Positions 1 to 6,697 of a stretch of DNA of 20,933 bases are shown piece by piece. The DNA is taken from the NCBI GenBank assembly GCA_039936115.1, contig JBDTIZ010000130.1, positions 1 to 20,933 on the forward strand, read 5' to 3'. How positions within the stretch are numbered: position 1 is the stretch's first letter; each line of letters opens with the position of its first letter. The stretch comes from DATIJJ01 sp039936115. GTDB taxonomy: Bacteria > Pseudomonadota > Gammaproteobacteria > DSM-16500. Made by a program: the position numbers and the translations under genes. The notes below the pieces were generated by a model. It saw nothing but the letters and a program-made list of their open reading frames with translations. It was not told where the DNA came from and made no database searches.

Positions 1-57
1 ATAATGCAATTTCAAATTTAAGTGAGGGTAACCACTTTCTGTGTCGAGCCATTTTAT

Positions 58-70
58 CCTCCACGGGAGG
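58..70. other. Short stem-loop
   Basis: CCTCC (58-62) and GGAGG (66-70) form a 5-bp stem around a 3-base loop. No T-run follows on either strand, so it is not a convincing terminator. The rest of 1-126 shows no gene. It does hold GGCCTAAAT at 79-87, with an inverted partner ATTTAGGCC at 202-210 inside the neighbouring repeat, and a partial direct copy near 102-110. Confidence 0.25.
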
Positions 71-126
71 GCTATTATGGCCTAAATTTTTCAGCTTGTG
101 TGGTCTAAATTGCGGGGGTCATTATA

Positions 127-260
127 TTGTTGCAGACTTTTTTGCTTTTGTAGGGGCGAACCTGTGTGTTCGCCCTTTCTATTGAAGAAATAATGTTGCA
201 TATTTAGGCCGCTAGGCGAACACACAGGTTCGCCCCTACGAAAGCAAAAATCTGCAACAA
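127..260. repeat. Nested inverted repeat (REP/MITE-like)
   Basis: Two arms of about 47 bases (127-174 and 214-260) are near-perfect inverted copies, differing by one 2-base indel, one transition and the innermost base. Both outer ends read TTGTTGCAGA toward the centre. Each arm also contains its own hairpin: GGGCGAAC and GTTCGCCC around a 6-base loop. The whole can therefore fold as one long hairpin or as two small ones. No transposase and no obvious target duplication flank it. GGGCGAAC...GTTCGCCC is a motif I associate with dispersed intergenic repeats in many bacteria. The 39-base centre (175-213) shows nothing recognisable. A short reading frame across the element is a by-product of the repeat. 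Confidence 0.75.
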
Positions 261-335
261 CGCCTATCAGACTCAGGGCTAACAAATTGTTAAGTAGTGT
301 TATATTCTAAAATTCCCCAATGTATCGGAGAAATC

Positions 336-1220
336 ATGTTAACGGTAAATTTTATAGGTTGTGGTCGATTAGGTAGAACAATAGCAAAATTATTTCATAT
401 TAATCATATTGCAGAGATCAAAGGCGTAATTAATTCTACGCTGGAAAGCAGTTTAGACGCAGTAGCATTTATTGGGCACGGCACAGCAGTTAAAACGCTA
501 AGTGAACTGCCAACAGTGGATGTAACATTTATAACGACAAGTGATGACCGTATAGAAGAGATATGCCAACAACTAGTCAGCTTAAATTTGTTAAAACCAT
601 CCTCAATTGTTGTACATTGCAGTGGTGCATTGTCTTCCGATATCTTACTGGCAGCTAAAACAGCCAAATGCTCAATTGCAAGCGTCCACCCTATTAGAAG
701 TTTTGCTAACCCAAAAGAAATTGTTAATACCTTCCAAGGTACTTTCTGTTCATTAGAAGGTGATGAAGAAACAAAACTTATTATGGCACGATTGTTTGAA
801 GCTATTGGTGGCATCATGTTAGTTATTCATAAAGAAAACAAAAAAAGATATCATGCAGCAACGGTCATAGCTAATAACTATCTCGTTACTCTCCATTATC
901 ATGCAGTACAAAACTTCATTCAGTCGGGGATAGAGGAACCTGCTGCAAATAATCTTGTTTCCACTTTAATGAGTGATGCGTTTAATAATTTAAAAACGTT
1001 ACCACACAGCAAAACTCTGACTGGTCCAATTCAACGCGGTGATATAAAAACCATTAAAGGACATATCGAATCTTTTGAGGATGATACTGTATCAAAAAAT
1101 ATTTATTCTTCATTAGGACGTGGCACGCTTCCTCTTACGGCACATAGTCCTAATATATTAGATCAATTTATAAATATTTTTAATGATAGTATTCATAAAG
1201 AGTCATTTGTAATCAAATAA
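336..1220 (+). CDS. Rossmann-fold / DUF2520 domain protein
   Basis: This is a 294-residue soluble protein. The N-terminus carries a dinucleotide-binding loop, GCGRLG (residues 8-13), after a beta strand. It is followed by the conserved HCSGALSS (94-101) and SVHPIRSF (116-123) segments and a helical C-terminal half with RYHAATVIANN (171-181). This matches the Rossmann-like plus DUF2520 family, related to ketopantoate/F420-type NADP oxidoreductases. Members sometimes stand in for ketopantoate reductase in pantothenate synthesis (the PanG proposal, from memory), but no pantothenate genes lie nearby. I chose the ATG at 336 over an upstream GTG at 297 because GGAG at 327-330 is well spaced and the Rossmann strand then starts at the usual place. 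Family assignment is good; substrate unknown. Confidence 0.8.
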   Translation: MLTVNFIGCGRLGRTIAKLFHINHIAEIKGVINSTLESSLDAVAFIGHGTAVKTLSELPTVDVTFITTSDDRIEEICQQLVSLNLLKPSSIVVHCSGALSSDILLAAKTAKCSIASVHPIRSFANPKEIVNTFQGTFCSLEGDEETKLIMARLFEAIGGIMLVIHKENKKRYHAATVIANNYLVTLHYHAVQNFIQSGIEEPAANNLVSTLMSDAFNNLKTLPHSKTLTGPIQRGDIKTIKGHIESFEDDTVSKNIYSSLGRGTLPLTAHSPNILDQFINIFNDSIHKESFVIK

Positions 1221-1253
1221 ATTAAATGATTCGAAATTCTATGAAATAATATC

Positions 1254-1283
1254 TATTAGAAATTTATACTCTAATAATTTTTT
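1254..1283 (+). terminator. Weak AT-rich terminator
   Basis: TATTAGA (1254-1260) pairs with TCTAATA (1270-1276) around a 9-base loop, and six T residues follow (1278-1283). It lies just past the stop of the upstream + strand gene, where it meets a convergent gene. The stem is almost all A-T, so strength is doubtful. Confidence 0.35.
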
Positions 1284-4200
1284 CAGCGTTTCGCCTCATT
1301 CACGCGAGAACGTGTTAAAACCTCAGTATTTTCATTTTTAGAAACTATAGGAATGTGTTTCATATCGTTGTAATGACGATCAATCTCAAAACACAAGGTA
1401 AAGTTGTGATCAAACTTTTCATAGCACACGTTTTTTGATTTATCTAATATAGGATCTAATAATTTATCAAGATCTGTTTTTAGCTTTAAAACATTTTGAG
1501 TTGGAAATAATGTTGAATCACCTGCTAGTAATTTTGATTCACCGACTTCTCTAGCTAACTGATGTTTTAGTAAAAGCAAATATTCCATTTTCTTAACTCG
1601 CTCCAGCAAGCTCAGGACTAGCGCTACCTCTTCTCCTCTATCGCCTCTATTTGTAGTAGTAGCAATTAGTTCTTGCCGTTTATCAGGAGGACAATAAAAA
1701 AGAAAAGTCATTATCATGGAATATTTTTTTGAATTGCGCAGCATATCTAGCATATCTAATGGTGTCTTCCCGCCATTATTAGGTTCTTTCATCAAATCGT
1801 ATAGCAATGTTTTATCATCACCACATACTCTGGACATCCCACTTAAAAATATTGTCATATGATTTGTTTTTGACGGATTTGAACTAAAAAGTGCGTGTTG
1901 TATTTGCGACTGCAGACAAGTAAAGCCCTCTGCATTATGTGAAAGAACCAATTGTCTTAATTCATCTGCTGTATAGAAATTCTTACCTGTTTGCAAGACA
2001 ACTTCGATAACAGTTTTATCGATACTTCCATCAGAAACATATTTCCCAGCATTATTCCAGGCTTCTGTGCACAGAGTTTTTTGCCAGTCCGGTGGATAGT
2101 CTACACCTGATATTCTTTGTGTAAGAAAATACTCGAGAACTTCTGGTGTATCGAAACACGCTGATTCTTTGCAAGCAGACAGAATATGAGAAAATTTTAC
2201 GTTGTAGTCACATAATTCCAAAACTCTTTTCACGTAGCAGATGCCGGCTCTAGATGCAATCTCTAACACAGAATCTGGACGCTCAGGAGTACCCAATTCT
2301 AGTAGTAAAGACAACATTTCTTGCTTGTTAAAATTAGCGGCATAAAAATCGGCAACTAAATTAAATATTTCTGGATTTTTGTTATGAAATGCGCATGTTA
2401 GAGGAATTGATGCATAGCGGTCAGTTGTAGAAAATGATAACAGTGGATCGCGCGATTCCTTCGACTCACTTATTATGTGTTTAGCATAATCGAGCATACG
2501 CATTACTAAAGCTTTAGAAGTAATATATTCTGACATTACAACTATCATTAAACTCTGCGAGTTCGATGTTCGCATAAATAAATCTCGCATCATACCATGA
2601 TCGCAATATGATTCTAAAATAGCAGAAGTTTTATTAGTTAATTCAGGATCATTCTCTTTACGAGCATTAGCTTGAAAAAGATCGACAAAAATATGCGCTT
2701 TTGGTTCGTCAATTCTAAACAACTTTGTGAGATTTTCCTTATTGCCTTTATTTTTTTCGCAGAGATAACTTATAACTTGATCGAAGTTATTAGTAATGCA
2801 ATAGAAAAATAATCCATTATTATAAGACGAACTAGGATATCCGAACAATGACAGTTGCAATTCTGGATGCTTATCCAGTGCCTTTGCAAACATCAATATA
2901 CTCTCCTGGTCAGCGTTTAATAATGGGCTACTATAACGTTCGATGTCTAACCAGACAGAAAACAGGTACGGGTGTCTTTGTCCAATACTAAAAAACTCAT
3001 TGAGTATGTCTACACATTTATTTTGTATTGCAATTCCAAATAGCTCCACAGACAAATGATCTAATGTTGGATCAGAAGCATATACCGCTCTGAATATTTC
3101 TACATTATCAGCTTGAACTGCTTGTTTCAGTACATCTTTATAAAACGCATCAACATCTATTTTGTTAGATTTTACCAATTTAATTACATTAGATATGTCA
3201 TTAGTATCGATTAATATTTTAGATGTTTTACTAAAGATGAGACTAAGCGCATAGCTCGAACGCATTTTCTCCTTAGATGACAAGGCCGCAGTTTGTACCC
3301 TGTCAATAACCTGAAATAAAACATCATATAACTTATTTTCTGCCAAATAGGTTAAAAAACTATTTCCATTTTTGGTTTCATGAGTTACCAATTCAAACAG
3401 TAAATCCTCATCTTTAACTCTTTCAAGCAACTGTGTAATGAAATTTGTTGCTCGATGCTTTGCTGCTACCATAAGAGGATTCATGCCGTCAGTGTTCTCC
3501 TCTTTTAGTAATTCTAATAATGCATCATTCGTAATACTTTGTCCTGATATTGCGACAGTAGTAGTTGGTTTGCTTTCACTTATCGTCGCTTGAGATGGAC
3601 ATAGTTTTAAAAATTTAACTTTGTCACTCTGAGCGATTACATGTAAAAAATTATTATTTTCAGCATCTACTGCTTCTTTAAAAACAGAAGGAATCATAGG
3701 TATGTTTTCGATTTTACTCAGCACAACAGCTCTGACTTGACTTAACTCAGTCTTTGTTAGTCGATGCAAAAAAGGCGTTTGAGTAATTGGATCCATTAAC
3801 TCAAGTAGGTTAACAACTTGCTGTGAGTTCATTTTTTCAATCAGCTGATTGATCATTGTAATTTCGTATAATTTTGAAAGTTCTTCAAAAAGATGAAATC
3901 CAGATCGAAACAAAATAAGGCTTATTTGATATATGTCATCAGCAGGCAAACTAGTCAATATTGAAAAAGATTTTTGTGCCTCATCAATCTTTACTTCAGA
4001 GGGTGAAAATCTTCCGATGCTACTTCTTAGCAGTGTTTGAAAATTTTCTGGATCCTTACTTTTCAGGCATAATTGCTCCGAAGCATCGGTGTAAGCATTC
4101 TTAGAAATCATTTTAACAGGCTTAACTCTCTGCAATGCTTTATTTAATCTTACTGGCGTATTACCACCTGATCCGAGATAAACCGCTCTTGCACCTTCAG

Positions 4201-6373
4201 CTATTAATTTATCCGCTGCTTCTAAGAAGAAATCAATTACAGCAGAATCGTGATTTTTTCCTTTTGACTCAATTGAATCAAATACCACTGTTCCATCTTT
4301 TCCCATCCATGTCCAGGATTGAGCAACAATTTGATCCTTGTCATTCACTACGACATAAAAACTACTATAAGGGGAAGTCATACCATGAATAGCACAACTA
4401 TGGCCGTATTGATTACCTGCGCTTTGGCAACAACCTGTGTAATCACCTAATCGTAGACCTCGCCAATCTTTTGGGTCTAATTTTTTAAATTTCAAGCGCT
4501 TATGTGGGTTCTTTAAATCTTCTCCCCTAATTGTAATATCGGGTAGAATATCGAAAGCTTTAAGTTTAACACGCATCACGTCTAAGCATAGGTCAAATAC
4601 GTGTTCTTGCACGTTATGTTTTAGACACATATCAGCCATGTCTGGATTAGCGCTGCTATTCTTATAAGCACATTGGTTTCTTAATTGTTTAATTTTTTCT
4701 GGTGATAAATCAGCGAAGGCAAGATTTTCTTTTTTCATCTCAGCTTCAATTTTGGGGGCTAATGCTAAATAGGAGACAACTTTTTCGCCGTGAGCATTTA
4801 CCAGTTTGCGCCATTCGGTTGTGTTCCACCTAGCGTCATCTGATTCTTCCAGCGCAACCCAACTCGGCTTGGGCTTAGGCAGCTCAAAGAGACACGCATC
4901 ATGGATGGGTTGTTTTGCACTAAAATCAGCATTATTATTAAGATACTGAATGGCTTCATCGTAACTTTCGAACAATCTGAAAAATTTATCCGCAGTCATT
5001 TGAGCAAAGTCGAGATAATTATGTTTGTCTTCTGCATGTCTTGCAATTAATAGAAATAAAAAGAATTTAAATTTCTCGGGACTAAGATCATTGTATAAAT
5101 CTCTGTAATTTCGAATGTTTCCCATAAATGTATTTAAATAGTTAAATTCGCCCAATTCTATCGGACCATTTGGTCTCAAACTATCATGACTATCGAATAA
5201 TTTGTAAAGTTTTTCAGCTTGTGATTTATATTGTTCTAATGAGTTTTGTCGTTTTTGTTTTGGTACTCGGCCAAGGTTATGGATAATCTTATCTAATTTA
5301 GCAGGCAATGGAACATAGCCAATGGCTGATAATTCACTCTGTTCTTCTGCATTTAATTGTTTTTCTAGCCATCGCTCTAGGACATCTAAATATTTATATT
5401 TTTTTATAGCCGCTGCAATATTAATTTTTTTGTCTTTTCTTAGTAGTTCGTTTTCTCGTAAATACTGATTTAAATTCTTTTTAGATTTTACGCTAACAAT
5501 CTGCTGTGATATCTCTTGTTCTTTTTCTTCTGCATCATAAATCGTTGTTTGACTCATTTTACGCCAAACGGCCGGTAAATCTTTTAAGTCTAATTTCCTG
5601 TGAGAATTGTCTGATTTTGTTTCATTCTGGCCTGAATGTGCTGTCTTATCTAAAGAATCAAATATTTCTTTACGATGTTTTACGCAATGTTTCGAAAGTT
5701 TCGCTACAAAAGTAGCGCAGCTAAAATAATCTTTTTGTAAACGTACGTCAACTTTGTATGTTTTAGTTTTTTCAAAAACTGATTCTAGTATTTCACGTGA
5801 ATCACTAATAAAACCAGGCTCTGAATCCACGTAGATGCTTTTAGTGATATCTTTATCTTGATAGATATATTCAAATGTTGCATGTATCTTTGTAACAGAA
5901 ACAAGCAATACATCATCGCCATCTTTCAAGTTTATTGATCTGATAAAATCTTGTTTTCTTCTTTCATCATTATCATGGACAAAAACATAAGTGGGTTTAT
6001 GGGTGTTTTGAGCTTCGATAATTCTCAAATGTATCAGTAAAGCAAGAATTTCATAAGTGAAATAATGCTCTCCTTTTCGGTCTATTTCTGCTCCCTCCCT
6101 AAGAAGAGGATTCACTCCTTCTCTTTCAAGTAATTTTGCAACCAGCGGATGTTCTTTTAAAAATTTATCACGATGTTTATATCTGACTGTAGAAACTTTT
6201 TCTCCCATCACAAGATAAGTGTCAGTAGCATTTTCAAAAACTTCAAAATCCTCTTTTGAAATAGTGAAAGGATCTCTTGTCGCAGATGAGAGCGCTTGAG
6301 CAGGAGTGATTGCATTTTTAATTTTTCCTTTTGGCTTGATCAGAGATCTAATTTTTCTTTGACTGTCGCTCAT
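1283..6373 (-). CDS. Giant multidomain protein: YopJ/CE-clan-like, GNAT-like and ankyrin-type regions (candidate effector)
   Basis: 1696 residues, start supported by GGAGG 8 bases before the ATG. Residues about 100-240 look like a CE-clan (YopJ/ULP) fold: IHATFEYI with H164, then YVDSEPGF with E185, then LQKDYFSCATF with Q213 and C219. The Q-to-C distance of six is that of YopJ and ULP enzymes. Residues about 638-750 contain GDYTGCCQ (C648, C649), GHSC (C660), AQSWTWM and VVFDSIE, resembling GNAT-like or PcfJ-like regions; this call is tentative. From about 905 to 1570 a degenerate ankyrin-like helical solenoid appears (for example DGMNPLMVAAKHRA near 962 and NNGGKTPLDMLDM near 1532). No signal peptide or membrane segment is visible. 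YopJ-family enzymes are Ser/Thr/Lys acetyltransferases and ULPs are ubiquitin-like proteases; I cannot choose between these. Role as a translocated effector is inferred from architecture and setting. Confidence 0.6.
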   Translation of the reverse strand: MSDSQRKIRSLIKPKGKIKNAITPAQALSSATRDPFTISKEDFEVFENATDTYLVMGEKVSTVRYKHRDKFLKEHPLVAKLLEREGVNPLLREGAEIDRKGEHYFTYEILALLIHLRIIEAQNTHKPTYVFVHDNDERRKQDFIRSINLKDGDDVLLVSVTKIHATFEYIYQDKDITKSIYVDSEPGFISDSREILESVFEKTKTYKVDVRLQKDYFSCATFVAKLSKHCVKHRKEIFDSLDKTAHSGQNETKSDNSHRKLDLKDLPAVWRKMSQTTIYDAEEKEQEISQQIVSVKSKKNLNQYLRENELLRKDKKINIAAAIKKYKYLDVLERWLEKQLNAEEQSELSAIGYVPLPAKLDKIIHNLGRVPKQKRQNSLEQYKSQAEKLYKLFDSHDSLRPNGPIELGEFNYLNTFMGNIRNYRDLYNDLSPEKFKFFLFLLIARHAEDKHNYLDFAQMTADKFFRLFESYDEAIQYLNNNADFSAKQPIHDACLFELPKPKPSWVALEESDDARWNTTEWRKLVNAHGEKVVSYLALAPKIEAEMKKENLAFADLSPEKIKQLRNQCAYKNSSANPDMADMCLKHNVQEHVFDLCLDVMRVKLKAFDILPDITIRGEDLKNPHKRLKFKKLDPKDWRGLRLGDYTGCCQSAGNQYGHSCAIHGMTSPYSSFYVVVNDKDQIVAQSWTWMGKDGTVVFDSIESKGKNHDSAVIDFFLEAADKLIAEGARAVYLGSGGNTPVRLNKALQRVKPVKMISKNAYTDASEQLCLKSKDPENFQTLLRSSIGRFSPSEVKIDEAQKSFSILTSLPADDIYQISLILFRSGFHLFEELSKLYEITMINQLIEKMNSQQVVNLLELMDPITQTPFLHRLTKTELSQVRAVVLSKIENIPMIPSVFKEAVDAENNNFLHVIAQSDKVKFLKLCPSQATISESKPTTTVAISGQSITNDALLELLKEENTDGMNPLMVAAKHRATNFITQLLERVKDEDLLFELVTHETKNGNSFLTYLAENKLYDVLFQVIDRVQTAALSSKEKMRSSYALSLIFSKTSKILIDTNDISNVIKLVKSNKIDVDAFYKDVLKQAVQADNVEIFRAVYASDPTLDHLSVELFGIAIQNKCVDILNEFFSIGQRHPYLFSVWLDIERYSSPLLNADQESILMFAKALDKHPELQLSLFGYPSSSYNNGLFFYCITNNFDQVISYLCEKNKGNKENLTKLFRIDEPKAHIFVDLFQANARKENDPELTNKTSAILESYCDHGMMRDLFMRTSNSQSLMIVVMSEYITSKALVMRMLDYAKHIISESKESRDPLLSFSTTDRYASIPLTCAFHNKNPEIFNLVADFYAANFNKQEMLSLLLELGTPERPDSVLEIASRAGICYVKRVLELCDYNVKFSHILSACKESACFDTPEVLEYFLTQRISGVDYPPDWQKTLCTEAWNNAGKYVSDGSIDKTVIEVVLQTGKNFYTADELRQLVLSHNAEGFTCLQSQIQHALFSSNPSKTNHMTIFLSGMSRVCGDDKTLLYDLMKEPNNGGKTPLDMLDMLRNSKKYSMIMTFLFYCPPDKRQELIATTTNRGDRGEEVALVLSLLERVKKMEYLLLLKHQLAREVGESKLLAGDSTLFPTQNVLKLKTDLDKLLDPILDKSKNVCYEKFDHNFTLCFEIDRHYNDMKHIPIVSKNENTEVLTRSRVNEAKR

Positions 6374-6401
6374 TAAATATTCCTCCGAATTTACGCATTC
6401 T

Positions 6402-6413
6402 CTATAATTATAG
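6402..6413 (-). promoter_or_regulatory. Candidate -10 within a 12-bp palindrome
   Basis: CTATAATTATAG is a perfect palindrome containing TATAAT, about 30 bases upstream of the 1696-residue gene on the minus strand. The same 12 bases occur upstream of the divergent gene at 6653-6664. It can be a -10 box, an operator, or both. Confidence 0.5.
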
Positions 6414-6425
6414 TCTCTTTATTAG

Positions 6426-6445
6426 ATTAGCTTTTTATTAGCTTT
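6426..6445 (-). promoter_or_regulatory. 11-bp tandem repeat, possible response-regulator box
   Basis: ATTAGCTTT occurs at 6426-6434 and again at 6437-6445, a period of 11 bases (one helical turn). Read toward the 1696-residue gene this is GCTAAT-N5-GCTAAT, placed near the -35 position relative to TATAAT at 6407-6412. Tandem sites with this period are typical of OmpR-family regulators such as PmrA. The regulator is inferred. Confidence 0.4.
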
Positions 6446-6652
6446 GTGCAAATAGTTATATTTTAAGGATTTTATCATAATTTATTGTTTATACTTTGTT
6501 AGTTTGAATGATGTTAACAAAGGTTATTTAATTACAGCAGGCGCATTTACACCCGTAGTGAAGAGAAACATTTGGCTCAAAAGCTATTTCTACTTATAAA
6601 TCAATATGCTGCAATATCATGGTTAATCAAAATATCTTATAGCAAATAGGGT

Positions 6653-6664
6653 CTATAATTATAG
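6653..6664 (+). promoter_or_regulatory. Candidate -10 within the same 12-bp palindrome
   Basis: A second copy of CTATAATTATAG, containing TATAAT at 6654-6659, lies 33 bases before the ATG at 6698. An 11-bp tandem TTAA box like those of the other effector-like genes is not clear here; only GTTAAT (6622-6627) and CTTATA (6636-6641) with different spacing are present. Confidence 0.5.
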
Positions 6665-6680
6665 TATATATATAACAAAT

Positions 6681-6696
6681 GAACCTGAGGAGGTTC
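6681..6696 (+). promoter_or_regulatory. Ribosome-site hairpin
   Basis: GAACCT (6681-6686) pairs perfectly with AGGTTC (6691-6696) around the loop GAGG, ending one base before the start codon. The Shine-Dalgarno run GAGGAGG (6687-6693) lies in the loop and the 3' arm. The stem could therefore mask part of the ribosome site of the 869-residue gene. It may also be a coincidence of a strong Shine-Dalgarno. Confidence 0.45.
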
Positions 6697-6697
6697 T

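Larger units (their letters stand above)
6374..6697. other. 324-bp divergent intergenic region
   Basis: This gap holds the promoters of the two large divergent genes. Besides the -10 palindromes, the tandem repeat and the ribosome-site hairpin listed separately, I see no further gene, tRNA or strong structure. The sequence is very AT-rich with scattered TTAA words. Confidence 0.6.

Noticed and set aside
127..260. Possible CRISPR repeat pair
   Set aside because: The two copies are inverted, not direct, and there are only two; no array or cas genes.
91..285. 64-codon minus-strand frame
   Set aside because: It lies wholly across the inverted repeat and its sequence merely reflects the palindromic arms; no ribosome site.
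297..335. Upstream GTG start for the DUF2520 gene
   Set aside because: It would add 13 residues before the Rossmann strand; the ATG at 336 has a good GGAG site.
404..817. 137-codon frame opposite the DUF2520 gene
   Set aside because: Antisense shadow of a gene with clear family motifs; no ribosome site and no family of its own.
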